Below are positions 7,370-15,778 of a stretch of 38,622 bases of DNA, piece after piece. The notes under the pieces were generated by a model, which was not told where the DNA came from, searched no databases, and saw only the letters and a program-made list of their open reading frames with translations. The stretch is taken from NCBI GenBank assembly GCA_031255495.1, contig JAIRSK010000009.1:1-38622 (forward strand), given 5' to 3'. The first letter of the stretch is position 1. Every line of letters starts with the position of its first letter. Origin of the DNA: Endomicrobiellum devescovinae. GTDB lineage: Bacteria; Elusimicrobiota; Endomicrobiia; Endomicrobiales; Endomicrobiaceae. The translations under genes were made by a program, and so were the position numbers.

Positions 7370-9461
7370 GTTTTATTTTGTTTGAGAAATATTTACTTAT
7401 AAGGGTTTTTAAAACAGCATTGCTTTCTTTAGCTAATATTGGATCGTCTTCTATAATTTTAGCTGCATGAGCTTTTGTAAATTCAATAATGTCTGCGTCT
7501 TTTATTAAATCCCCGGCTTTAAATGCTGGGAATCCGTGTTGAATAGTCCCCATAAGCTCTCCCGGACCTCTCATCTTTAAATCCTCTTCAGCTATTTCAA
7601 AACCATTATTTGTAGAAGTCATTATTGAAAGCCTCTTACTCGCATTATCATTATTTGAGCTTCCTATAAGGTGCGCATATGACTGCTTAGAACTTCTGCC
7701 TATTCTTCCTCTCAACTGATGCAAAGCCGACAGTCCAAATCTTTCAGCATGATGTATTATCATAACTGTAGCATCAGGCACATCTATTCCAACTTCAATC
7801 ACAGTAGTGGATATTAAAATATCAAATTCTTTATTTTTAAACTTTCGCATTACATCGTTTTTATCACAATCCCTCATCTTTCCGTGCAAAAGACCGATCT
7901 TAAAATCTTTAAACCATGTCTTCTGTAATTTTTCTGCTTCCTGAACTGCCGATTTTAAAGTAAGTTTGTCGGACTCGTTTACCAAAGGGTAAACGATATA
8001 AACTTGATTGCCGTTTTTCAATTCTTTTATTGCGTTTTCGTAGGCTGAAATTTCTCTTGACAAATATGTTTTAACAGGAATTCTCCCCGGAGGAAGAGCA
8101 GTTATTGTAGTCATATCCATCTCTCCGTATAAAGTCATAGCCAAAGTTCTTGGTATAGGAGTCGCCGTCATCATCAAAATATCCGGAGTCTCAGCTTTGT
8201 CCAATACGGCAAATTTCTGCAAAACGCCAAATCTATGTTGCTCGTCAACAACTATCAAAGATAAGTTCTTAAATTTTATTCTTTCTTCCATTAAAGAATG
8301 CGTGCCGATTACAATCTTTACCTCGCCTTTTTCAAGGCTGGAAAGAATTTTATCTCTCTCTTTCTTTTTCTTAAGCGTTGAAGATGTAGCTAAAACTATT
8401 TTTATATCTAAACCTGAAAGTATATTGGATATTGTCAAGTAATGTTGTTCTGCTAAAATTTCTGTAGGAGCAACAATCATTGTTTGATAATTATTTTCCA
8501 CGGCAAGAAGAATTGCACTTAAAGCTACAACAGTTTTCCCAGCGCCGACGTCGCCCATCAGCATTCTGTTCATGGGGTATAAACTTTGCATGTCGGCAAA
8601 AATGTCATTTATTGCTTTTTTTTGCTCTTTAGTAAATTCAAAATTTAACTTATTTTTAAAAGCGAGTAAAAACGTTTTTCGTATATCGTATTTTTGCTTT
8701 TTATAGTTTTTCTTAAAGCCATTACGAGATACAGAAAGCGCCGATTCCAAAACAAAAAACTCTTGCAAAGCAAACGCTCTACGTGCCTGCTCAGCTTCTT
8801 CTAAAGTAGAAGGATAGTGAATTTTTTGGACTGCATCGGCGGATTTCATATTAGGAATGCTTCCGAAAGTATGAATTAGTTCTGAAATATCAGGATATAA
8901 GCTGCCAAATGTGCCTAAAACGCTCTTTACAATTTCTCTTATAAACTTTTGATTTAATTTTTCCGTTGCCGCATATATGGGAACTATTTTGTTAAACAGT
9001 ACAGGCTTGGCACTTTTATCTTCAACGCGCTCATAGTCTATTACCGATATAAACTTGCCACCACGCTCCAGATTAACTTCACCGTAAATATAAGCATATG
9101 CAGCTGGAGTAAAAGCTTTTTTTATAGGAGCAAAAACATCTGCAAAAGAATACGGATTTTGTTTTCTAAAAAAACGGGCGTACGACATAGAAGAATCGTC
9201 AAATATTTCTACGTCTATTATACTTAATCCTTTAGAAAGGCTTCTTTCATAAGAATTGCCGATCTTAACAAACAAACAGCCTCGTTCATATTTGTAAATA
9301 TCTCTTAGTGAAATAATTTTTGTTCTATCTTGATAATTTATAGGAAAAAAGGTAAGAATATCGCCAACAGTTTTAATACCAAGTTTTAAAAATGCCTGAG
9401 ATCGCTTTGGACCGATTCCTTTAAGATATTGTATTTCAGTGTCTAAATGAATTGTCGCCAT
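7353..9461 (-). CDS. recG: ATP-dependent DNA helicase RecG
   Basis: 702 residues, near the usual RecG length. It begins with a helix-hairpin-helix-like segment (YLKGIGPKRSQAFLKLG, 12-28) and the FFPINYQDRT segment, then the OB-fold wedge domain (about 60-145). The helicase core follows: Walker A GDVGAGKT (303-310), DEQH box (406-409), motif III TATPIPRTLAM (432-442) and motif VI QLRGRIGR. RecG regresses stalled replication forks and processes Holliday junctions and R-loops. I chose the ATG at 9461 over an in-frame TTG at 9476, because a near-consensus promoter places the transcription start at about 9461. That gives a leaderless mRNA, and there is no Shine-Dalgarno at either site. Confidence 0.95.
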   Translation of the reverse strand: MATIHLDTEIQYLKGIGPKRSQAFLKLGIKTVGDILTFFPINYQDRTKIISLRDIYKYERGCLFVKIGNSYERSLSKGLSIIDVEIFDDSSMSYARFFRKQNPYSFADVFAPIKKAFTPAAYAYIYGEVNLERGGKFISVIDYERVEDKSAKPVLFNKIVPIYAATEKLNQKFIREIVKSVLGTFGSLYPDISELIHTFGSIPNMKSADAVQKIHYPSTLEEAEQARRAFALQEFFVLESALSVSRNGFKKNYKKQKYDIRKTFLLAFKNKLNFEFTKEQKKAINDIFADMQSLYPMNRMLMGDVGAGKTVVALSAILLAVENNYQTMIVAPTEILAEQHYLTISNILSGLDIKIVLATSSTLKKKKERDKILSSLEKGEVKIVIGTHSLMEERIKFKNLSLIVVDEQHRFGVLQKFAVLDKAETPDILMMTATPIPRTLAMTLYGEMDMTTITALPPGRIPVKTYLSREISAYENAIKELKNGNQVYIVYPLVNESDKLTLKSAVQEAEKLQKTWFKDFKIGLLHGKMRDCDKNDVMRKFKNKEFDILISTTVIEVGIDVPDATVMIIHHAERFGLSALHQLRGRIGRSSKQSYAHLIGSSNNDNASKRLSIMTSTNNGFEIAEEDLKMRGPGELMGTIQHGFPAFKAGDLIKDADIIEFTKAHAAKIIEDDPILAKESNAVLKTLISKYFSNKIKLITVG

Positions 9462-9467
9462 AAGGGC

Positions 9468-9496
9468 ATTATACAAATTTGACTAGCCCCTGTGAA
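9468..9496 (-). promoter_or_regulatory. recG promoter, predicted leaderless
   Basis: TTCACA (9496-9491), a 17-base spacer and TATAAT (9473-9468) on the minus strand match sigma-70 at 11 of 12 positions. Transcription should begin about seven bases past the -10, at the recG ATG (9461). It interleaves with the rpmB promoter on the other strand. Confidence 0.65.
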
Positions 9497-9508
9497 ATAA
9501 GATATAAT
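9479..9508 (+). promoter_or_regulatory. rpmB promoter
   Basis: TTGACT (9479-9484), an 18-base spacer and TATAAT (9503-9508) on the plus strand give a strong sigma-70 match. The start point should be near 9515, leaving a leader of about 29 bases that contains the Shine-Dalgarno GGGGGTG before the ATG at 9544. Confidence 0.7.
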
Positions 9509-9543
9509 TCATTACATAAGGATTTATTGGGGGTGTTAAAAAA

Positions 9544-9735
9544 ATGTCTTACAAATGCATAATTTGCGGTAAAGGGTCAACTTCCGGAAATACTATAAGC
9601 CATTCAAATAAGGCTTCTAAAAGGCTTTTCAGACCCAATCTTCAAAGTTTGAATATCATACTTGATGGCAAAAAAACTCGTGAATATGTTTGCACTTCTT
9701 GCATTAAATCAAACAAAGTTAAGAAAGCTATATAA
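9544..9735 (+). CDS. rpmB: 50S ribosomal protein L28 (zinc-ribbon form)
   Basis: 63 residues, the usual length, and the only plus-strand gene in the window. It carries two CxxC pairs (C5/C8 and C50/C53) that mark the zinc-binding form of L28, with the conserved core GNTISHSNKASKRLFRPNLQ. L28 is part of the large ribosomal subunit. It has a GGGGGTG Shine-Dalgarno and its own promoter, and it stands alone between two minus-strand transcription units. Confidence 0.95.
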   Translation: MSYKCIICGKGSTSGNTISHSNKASKRLFRPNLQSLNIILDGKKTREYVCTSCIKSNKVKKAI

Positions 9736-9740
9736 AATAA

Positions 9741-9790
9741 AAATAGAGAATTGGCTAAGTATAAATATTTGTTGCTTGTTCTCTGTTTTT
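9741..9790. terminator. Likely bidirectional terminator between rpmB and the TPR gene
   Basis: Converging genes leave only 54 bases here. AGAGAA (9745-9750) pairs with TTCTCT (9779-9784), extended by flanking A/T bases. An A-rich tract lies to the left and a long T-rich tract to the right, so each strand ends in a U-rich run. The loop is long (28 bases), which lowers confidence. Confidence 0.5.
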
Positions 9791-10827
9791 TATTTTTTAT
9801 TTAAAAATTCTATAAGTTTTTTTGCTTGATCTTTTACAAAAACAGACTTAGCTTTTTTGTAAGATTCATTTGCATATATCTTAGCCTCTCTAATTCTTCC
9901 GGTTTTATATGCCAAACTAGCTCTCATAAAATCAACCGATGCATAAGAAGAGTCTAAGTTATAAGCCTTATTAAATAGATCAATAGCTTTTTTATGTTCT
10001 CCAGTTAAGTCGTAAAGAGAAGCTAGATAAACGCAATTCTTAAAATTATTTGCCTCAATTTCCAAAGACTTTAAAAGCCATTCTTTAGCTTTTTCATAAT
10101 CGTCTATACTCATGTAAATTAGTCCCATATCAAATGTTAGTTCATAATCTATGTGCTTTTCCAAAAAGGGTTCTAAAATATCAATGGCTTCATTTATTTT
10201 GTTAAGGTTTTTATAAGAATCAGCCATATTTCTTATAATCTCTCTTTCATAAAATTCTTTGGGAATTTTGATATAATAATTTATAGCCTTTTCATAAATG
10301 CCTTGTTTATAAAACAGATCTCCTAACCCTCTGTTAGCCTTGATTGATTTTTTATCTATTTTTAAAGCATCTAAAAACATTTTTTCTGCAAGTTCAAAAA
10401 GATTTCCTTCAAAAAAAGTTTTTCCGATTTTAACCATAACTTCTGCATTATTTTTGCGAATATACAGAGCTTTTTTATAGTAATCCAAACTTAAATTGTA
10501 ATCTTTTTTTAAATTATATAAATCGCCAATTATTACATAGTATTCAAAAACTTTCTTTCTTGGAAGTTTCTGGCGTAAAATTTTATCGTAAACGTCTAAT
10601 GCTCTATTATAAAAACCTTTCTCTATAAAACTTTTTGCTAAAAGATCAAGTTCTTTTAGACTTTCTTTTTTATTTTTAACTATATTGACCTCAATTAAAG
10701 ATTCAGCCAATGCCTTTGAATACGAAGATTTTTTTTGATGTTCTTCTAAATTAGCTTTTAACCCAAAAGAACCGCCGGCAAAAATAAATACCATCAATAA
10801 TATAGTGCAAAATTTTAGACTATTCAA
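9790..10827 (-). CDS. Exported tetratricopeptide-repeat protein
   Basis: 345 residues. The N-terminus is a signal peptide or membrane anchor (MNSLKFCTILLMVFIFAGG). From about residue 70 to the end it consists of tandem 34-residue TPR units, for example AEKMFLDALKIDKKSIKANR and AKEWLLKSLEIEANNFKNCV. TPR proteins of this kind act as scaffolds in the periplasm or on the outer membrane. The TTG start at 10827 overlaps the stop of the patatin gene by eight bases, so translation is probably coupled. Its partner is unknown; neighbouring genes encode a TolC-like and a patatin-like envelope protein. Confidence 0.8.
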   Translation of the reverse strand: MNSLKFCTILLMVFIFAGGSFGLKANLEEHQKKSSYSKALAESLIEVNIVKNKKESLKELDLLAKSFIEKGFYNRALDVYDKILRQKLPRKKVFEYYVIIGDLYNLKKDYNLSLDYYKKALYIRKNNAEVMVKIGKTFFEGNLFELAEKMFLDALKIDKKSIKANRGLGDLFYKQGIYEKAINYYIKIPKEFYEREIIRNMADSYKNLNKINEAIDILEPFLEKHIDYELTFDMGLIYMSIDDYEKAKEWLLKSLEIEANNFKNCVYLASLYDLTGEHKKAIDLFNKAYNLDSSYASVDFMRASLAYKTGRIREAKIYANESYKKAKSVFVKDQAKKLIEFLNKK

Positions 10828-11779
10828 TTAAAACTCTCTCTGGTATTTTATTTATAATGGCTATTTTTACCTCTTTGATAGATTTTTTTGTCACCATATA
10901 ACCCTTATCTATGGTTTTGTAAGCTCCGGCAAAGTTTGCAGCATTTAAATCTCCAACGTCAGGAGATATTACAACATCTGACATTGACAAGTTATATTGG
11001 TTTAAAGACTGCCCTTGTATGTATATAGCTTGCATAAGAGTTAAAAATATATTAGTTACACTGTTTTTTGTGATATCTGCAGATAAAGGAATGGCTATAA
11101 TAACATCCGCTTTAAAAATTTTAGCTACGCTGACAGGTATATTTTCAGATAAACCGCCGTCAATTAAATAGCGCTGATTATATTCAACTGGTTGAAAAAT
11201 ACCTGGCACTGTAGAGCTGGCTCTTGCCGCAAAAGCTACGCTTCCTTCCCTAAGCAATATTCTTTCTCCAGTAATTAAATCAGTAGCAATGCACACTAAA
11301 GGAATTTGTAATTGATTAAAGGTTACCTCTCCTATTCTTGCATTTATAAAATCTTCAAGCTTTTTATTTGAAAGGAGGCGGTCAGTCAAAAGCATTTCTA
11401 AAAGAGATATAGAACTAAAATTTGAAATGTCTCCCACGTCAAAATCTTTTATATCATTTTGGAGATTTTCAAGAGACGCACCTGCACAGTATAAAGCTCC
11501 TGCTATAGAGCCAACGCTTGTACCTACAACCAAACTTACAGGAATTTGTTCTTCCTGAAGCGCCTTCAAAACACCTATATGCGCAAACCCTCTTGCTCCT
11601 CCTCCTCCTAAAACCAAAGCAATTTTTGGCAGTTGCTTTTCTTCAACAGACATAGCTTTACGCCACAAAACATCTATAAAAAATTTTTCCTCGTTAAAGT
11701 CTTGTACTTTGGCAAACGAGGCGTAAACTGAAAACAATACAACAAAAATTATAAAAATAGAACTTTTAATAGGAATCAA
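10820..11779 (-). CDS. Exported patatin-like phospholipase
   Basis: 319 residues from a TTG at 11779, which has AGGAG six bases upstream. An in-frame TTG six bases earlier lies too close to that Shine-Dalgarno. A hydrophobic signal segment (IFIIFVVLFSVYASF) precedes the patatin domain. That domain has the oxyanion-hole loop GGGGARGFAHIG, the nucleophile elbow GTSVGS and the catalytic Asp in DGG (LIDGGLSENIPV). The Ser-Asp dyad hydrolyses acyl-ester lipids. RssA-like bacterial members with signal peptides act in the periplasm or outer membrane. It overlaps the TolC-like gene by 14 bases. The substrate is not known. Confidence 0.88.
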   Translation of the reverse strand: MIPIKSSIFIIFVVLFSVYASFAKVQDFNEEKFFIDVLWRKAMSVEEKQLPKIALVLGGGGARGFAHIGVLKALQEEQIPVSLVVGTSVGSIAGALYCAGASLENLQNDIKDFDVGDISNFSSISLLEMLLTDRLLSNKKLEDFINARIGEVTFNQLQIPLVCIATDLITGERILLREGSVAFAARASSTVPGIFQPVEYNQRYLIDGGLSENIPVSVAKIFKADVIIAIPLSADITKNSVTNIFLTLMQAIYIQGQSLNQYNLSMSDVVISPDVGDLNAANFAGAYKTIDKGYMVTKKSIKEVKIAIINKIPERVLIE

Positions 11780-12953
11780 GATCAACTCCTACGGCAAATT
11801 CAAGATTGCAATAACTTCTATTTAAATTTCTTATCAATTCAATATCATCTTCATCATAATGCTTTTTTTCCAACAATTTAGCTTCTATCGCGCGTTTTCT
11901 CCAAAAGTTGTATTCCAAAAAGGACTTGCTAATGCTTAATCTTACTTCTCTTTCAGCTTTTGCTCTCGCCAAAACAGACTGCCTTATTTTTATTCTGCCT
12001 TGTTTAATTTTTGTAAATAAAGATCCCCCGTCAAAAATAGGAATATTTGCATTTAAAGAAATATACCAATTCATATCATCTTTAAAAAGTCTTGCTCCCA
12101 ACCATTCTTGAGCAGCGCCTAACGTTATCTTCGGAAATTTCTGGAGAGAAAGCAAATTAAGCGACAAAGAATTTAATTTTTCTTGAGTCTGCGATGATTT
12201 TAGCTCTGGTTTAAACTGATACGCTAGGAATAAACATTTGTCAAAATTTAATTGTTTGATTTTTGGAATGGCTTTGCCTGAGATTCTAACGATAGAGTTA
12301 ATATCTTTCCCCATAACAGCAAGTAAATTTAAAAGTTCTTTCTCAAAAGATAATTGTTCTTCTATGCACTTTCTTCTCAATTTTTTGATATTTTCTGAAG
12401 AAAGCTGCATCCTCCCAAGCTCAACTGATCTCAGCTTTGCAATATTTATTTCCAATAATTCTCTATAATACAAACATTCGTTAAAAATTAATTTGACATC
12501 GTTTATTATTTTATTTTTAATAATGTCTCTTTCATTCTCCGTTTTTTCTTTATTTATTTTTGTAAGTTTGTTCGCAGTTTTTATTCTCCCGCCAGTGTAA
12601 ATATTTTGCCAAACTGAAATTCTTGCAGAATAACGCAGATCTTGCTTTCTATCAGGCAAAAGGATAGGAGCTTGCGACATGGAGTCTGAAACAAGCGTTA
12701 AAACACTATTATTAAAATGGGAACAATTCAAGTTAAAATCAAAATTAGGGAAATATAAAATTTTAGATTCAACAATTTTTTGACTGGCAAAATCAATATC
12801 TTGAGCAGCTTCCAATAGTTCAATATTAGATGACAAAGCTCTTTGTATGCTTACATCTTCCGTCAAAATCTCCTCAACCATTTGAGATTGAACTAATGAC
12901 GAAAAAAAATAAATACAAGCCATTAAAGCAAAAATACAGACATTCTTTTTCAT
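11766..12953 (-). CDS. TolC-like outer membrane efflux protein
   Basis: 395 residues with a signal peptide (MKKNVCIFALMACIYFFSS, cleavage near SLVQSQ). Two repeats of the outer membrane efflux fold follow: an N-terminal helix-strand segment (ELLEAAQDIDFASQKIVESK) and a second set around RIKIRQSVLARAKAEREVRL. Trimers form the outer-membrane channel of tripartite efflux or type I secretion systems. The protein is somewhat shorter than typical TolC homologues (about 430-500), but the reading frame is intact. No inner-membrane pump or adaptor is adjacent. It starts inside the end of argH in an ATGA overlap. Confidence 0.82.
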   Translation of the reverse strand: MKKNVCIFALMACIYFFSSLVQSQMVEEILTEDVSIQRALSSNIELLEAAQDIDFASQKIVESKILYFPNFDFNLNCSHFNNSVLTLVSDSMSQAPILLPDRKQDLRYSARISVWQNIYTGGRIKTANKLTKINKEKTENERDIIKNKIINDVKLIFNECLYYRELLEINIAKLRSVELGRMQLSSENIKKLRRKCIEEQLSFEKELLNLLAVMGKDINSIVRISGKAIPKIKQLNFDKCLFLAYQFKPELKSSQTQEKLNSLSLNLLSLQKFPKITLGAAQEWLGARLFKDDMNWYISLNANIPIFDGGSLFTKIKQGRIKIRQSVLARAKAEREVRLSISKSFLEYNFWRKRAIEAKLLEKKHYDEDDIELIRNLNRSYCNLEFAVGVDLDSY

Positions 12954-14278
12954 TCTAATTTCCGTTTAATATTTTTTATTTGATTGACAATAGATTTTCT
13001 TGAAGTGGAACCGTAGGAAACTTTCATGTCAACAATATGCTTAGCGTCTAAATATTTAAAAATATCTTTTTTAAATATTGGCGAGAATTTGTTGAATTCA
13101 CAAATGGAAATGTCCTTCAAAGTTTTGGAATGTCTTTTACAATACAAAACAATATCTCTAACTATAGTGTGAGCTGTTCTGAAAGGCACGTTATTTCTTG
13201 CAAGATAATCAGCTATCTCAGTAGCCGCTATGAAGCCTTTTTCAGTGCTTTTTAAAGTATTTTCTTTAACAAACTTTAAACTTGCAATCATATCGTTCAT
13301 TACTTCAAAACACATTTTTACATTGTCAAAAGCATCAAAAACAGGAGGTTTGTCTTCTTGCAAATCTCTATTATAAGCCAAAGGCAAAGATTTTACAATA
13401 GTAAAAAGAGCTGTTAAATCTCCAAAAATTCTTCCAGATTTTCCTCTTATTACTTCAGCACAATCTGGATTCCTTTTTTGCGGCATAATAGAGGAGCCTG
13501 AAGTAAATTTATCATTTATGCTTATATAACCGAACTCTGGATTCATCCATAAGATTATCTCTTCACAAAATCTTGTCAAATGTAAAGATATAACAGACAT
13601 ACAGAAAACAAATTCTATCGCAAAATCTCTGTCGCTAACACCGTCCAAAGAGTTTTCGCTTATATTTTTAAATCCTAAAAGTTTTGCCGTATAGAGTCTG
13701 TCAATTTTAAAAGATGTTCCAGCCAAAGCCGCGCTTCCCAAAGGCAAAAAATCAACCCTTTTATAACAATCTTCCAGTCTTTCTTTGTCTCTTTGAAACA
13801 TGTGCACATAAGCAAGAAGATGATGAGCAGCTAAAATAGGTTGAGCCGGTTGCAAATGCGTAAAACCCGGCATAATCACATCTATGTTATCATTTGCTTT
13901 CTTTACAAGTATTTTTTGGAAATCGTTCAACAAATTCTCAATTGTTTTTGCTGCATCTTTAATATAAAGCCTTAAATCTGTAGCAACTTGATCATTTCTG
14001 CTTCTGGCAGTATGCATTTTGCCACCAACAGCACCTACTCTGCGTATAAGTTCCTTTTCAACCGCAAAATGTATGTCTTCTTCTTTTGGAATTTTCCAAC
14101 CTTTTTTTAAATCTTTCAATATAGACACAAGTCCTGCGACAATTTTTTTACCTTCGTAAGAATTTATAATCCTTGTCTTTACAAGCATTTTGACATGAGC
14201 TATAGAGCCTATTATGTCAACTTCTGCAAGCCGTCCATCAAAAGAAAAAGATCCAATAAACTGTTCAAAATTCTTCAT
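12950..14278 (-). CDS. argH: Argininosuccinate lyase
   Basis: 442 residues of the fumarase/aspartase superfamily. It has the ArgH segments TARSRNDQVATD (90-101), GFTHLQPAQP with the catalytic-region His141, and the superfamily signature GSSIMPQKRNPD (261-272) that carries the catalytic serine loop. It splits argininosuccinate into arginine and fumarate, the last step of arginine synthesis. The extreme N-terminus lacks the usual LWGGRF segment, so it is slightly short. ATG has AAGGA six bases upstream. It heads an operon of envelope genes; no argG lies in the window. Confidence 0.95.
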   Translation of the reverse strand: MKNFEQFIGSFSFDGRLAEVDIIGSIAHVKMLVKTRIINSYEGKKIVAGLVSILKDLKKGWKIPKEEDIHFAVEKELIRRVGAVGGKMHTARSRNDQVATDLRLYIKDAAKTIENLLNDFQKILVKKANDNIDVIMPGFTHLQPAQPILAAHHLLAYVHMFQRDKERLEDCYKRVDFLPLGSAALAGTSFKIDRLYTAKLLGFKNISENSLDGVSDRDFAIEFVFCMSVISLHLTRFCEEIILWMNPEFGYISINDKFTSGSSIMPQKRNPDCAEVIRGKSGRIFGDLTALFTIVKSLPLAYNRDLQEDKPPVFDAFDNVKMCFEVMNDMIASLKFVKENTLKSTEKGFIAATEIADYLARNNVPFRTAHTIVRDIVLYCKRHSKTLKDISICEFNKFSPIFKKDIFKYLDAKHIVDMKVSYGSTSRKSIVNQIKNIKRKLE

Positions 14279-14320
14279 TGCAAATCCTTATAATTAGCTA
14301 TATAACTAAAATCAATAAAC

Positions 14321-14836
14321 TCAGTATTCTATTCCTTTGTAAGCTTTTATGCCTTTATTATAACAATGCTTTATTTCTTTCATTTCAGTCACAATATCTG
14401 CAACGTCAATCAAATTTTGAGGAGCGCTTCTCCCAGTTACGATAATATTTGACTTCTGAGATAACTGCTGTAAAAGAGTTAAGAATTCTCTTTCATCTAT
14501 AAACTTATCGCGTAAAGCGATATTAAATTCTTCCAAAACTATTAAATCGTACTTTTTAGGACTAAGAGACAGTAATTTTACTTTATCCATAGCTAAACAA
14601 CAATCTAGTTTTGCATCTTTGACGCTTACGCTTTTAAATAGATAAGGGTGTTTTTTTGCAAATGAAAAAAAATCCAAATTGCCTAGACCTGACAAAATTT
14701 TCTGCTCGCCGTAAAACTCCTCTCCCTTAAATAATTGTATTAAGCAAACTTTAAAGCCCTGCCCTAATGAGCGAATTATTTGCCCAATAGCTGCCGTTGT
14801 TTTACCTTTTCCGTTCCCTGTGTTTACAATTATCAT
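14321..14836 (-). CDS. cobO: Corrinoid adenosyltransferase (CobA/CobO/BtuR family)
   Basis: About 171 residues. The P-loop GNGKGKTT sits right at the N-terminus, followed by the family segments VCLIQLFKG, DLIVLEEFN and NIIVTGR. The enzyme transfers the adenosyl group of ATP to cob(I)alamin or cobyrinic acid diamide, making coenzyme B12. I start it at the ATG at 14836, because an upstream TTG at 14872 lies inside a terminator hairpin and the shorter form matches the family. No Shine-Dalgarno precedes the ATG, so translation start is uncertain. No other cobalamin genes are nearby, suggesting corrinoid salvage. Confidence 0.85.
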   Translation of the reverse strand: MIIVNTGNGKGKTTAAIGQIIRSLGQGFKVCLIQLFKGEEFYGEQKILSGLGNLDFFSFAKKHPYLFKSVSVKDAKLDCCLAMDKVKLLSLSPKKYDLIVLEEFNIALRDKFIDEREFLTLLQQLSQKSNIIVTGRSAPQNLIDVADIVTEMKEIKHCYNKGIKAYKGIEY

Positions 14837-14857
14837 AATATAGCCGATTAGCTTGCA

Positions 14858-14891
14858 AAAACCTGCTTTCAATCAAGAAAAAGCAGGTTTT
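14858..14891 (-). terminator. Intrinsic terminator after the Grx / FTR-rubredoxin genes
   Basis: A perfect 12-bp inverted repeat (AAAACCTGCTTT / AAAGCAGGTTTT) surrounds a ten-base loop. It is flanked by A and T tracts, so it could end transcription on either strand; the minus-strand genes 15695-14929 are the natural users. It overlaps the longest possible frame of the downstream adenosyltransferase. Confidence 0.75.
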
Positions 14892-14928
14892 GAAATAAAC
14901 TTTGAATACGATAAATATAATTTTCCAT

Positions 14929-15420
14929 TTACTTCATTTCTTTAAACATTTCTTTCGGAGCGCCACATTTAGGGCAACTATTTGGAGGCTCGCTTCCTAG
15001 ATGCTCATATCCGCATATCTCACATTTCCACTTTTTTTCAGATGGCCTTTTTGCGCTTATGTTATTATAATCTATGCCGAATAGTTTGTCTTTTGGTCTG
15101 CTTTCAGGGATTGATGCAGGTAGTTTTCCACTTTCAAAAATATCTTTTGAAATATACAAAGCGCAAAAACATGATCCATATTTTTTTACATCGTCTTCCA
15201 TATAGACACAAGGACAAATTAAATCTGAATCCAAATCATAATTACCAGTTGAAAGCCTACATGGACATGAAGCATATCCATAGCGTTTTAAATTAATAAG
15301 CAAGCTCTTTAACAGTTCGTTTACAAAAGAAGAATCTTTGTTAAAATAATATCCTTTCTCTTGTGCGTTTTTTTTGAGATAATCCATCAATTCTTCTGTA
15401 GTATTTATCTCTCCGCTCAT
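14929..15420 (-). CDS. Ferredoxin:thioredoxin reductase catalytic subunit-like protein fused to rubredoxin
   Basis: 163 residues in two parts. Residues 1-105 match the catalytic (beta) subunit of ferredoxin:thioredoxin reductase: CPC (52-54), CPC (69-71) and CFC (84-86) supply the [4Fe-4S] cluster ligands and the redox-active disulfide. Residues 132-153 are a short rubredoxin-type iron site with CEIC (133-136) and CPKC (149-152), like the C-terminal domain of rubrerythrin. The protein would pass single electrons from rubredoxin or ferredoxin to a disulfide partner. The ATGA overlap with the glutaredoxin gene suggests that glutaredoxin is the partner. No variable (alpha) subunit is present, as in other anaerobes. 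Confidence 0.88.
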   Translation of the reverse strand: MSGEINTTEELMDYLKKNAQEKGYYFNKDSSFVNELLKSLLINLKRYGYASCPCRLSTGNYDLDSDLICPCVYMEDDVKKYGSCFCALYISKDIFESGKLPASIPESRPKDKLFGIDYNNISAKRPSEKKWKCEICGYEHLGSEPPNSCPKCGAPKEMFKEMK

Positions 15421-15695
15421 AAGAGCGCTTCTCTTATCGCATCAGGTTGGAAACCAACAATTGTTTTTACTTTATTGATTAGTATTGTAGGAAAACCACC
15501 CTGCGGATTTACGTTAGACAACTCTTTCATAACCTTATCTTGATCAGCTCCGACAAGCAAATCAACATCAATGTAATCGTACTTAATTCCCATGTCAATC
15601 AAAAGCTGTTTTGTTTTTTTACACCACACGCAAGTACTTAAAGTGTAGAGAAACACTGACTTTTTGTCATTTTTCCCATTAACATGTTTGATCAT
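15417..15695 (-). CDS. Glutaredoxin-like protein
   Basis: 92 residues from the ATG at 15695, which has AGGAG six bases upstream; the frame is open further up to 15728 but without a ribosome site. The thioredoxin fold has the active-site motif CVWC at about 22-25 and a cis-proline loop in GGFPTILI. It ends GFQPDAIREALL. It is a small cytoplasmic dithiol oxidoreductase. The stop overlaps the start of the FTR-rubredoxin gene, so the pair is almost surely translated together and forms one electron-transfer unit. Confidence 0.9.
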   Translation of the reverse strand: MIKHVNGKNDKKSVFLYTLSTCVWCKKTKQLLIDMGIKYDYIDVDLLVGADQDKVMKELSNVNPQGGFPTILINKVKTIVGFQPDAIREALL

Positions 15696-15778
15696 TTTAC
15701 TCTCCTTTTGTCGTATAAAATACTCCAACCAGATAGAAAATGAGCGATTACAATGCTTATTTAAACAAATTTTAATTT

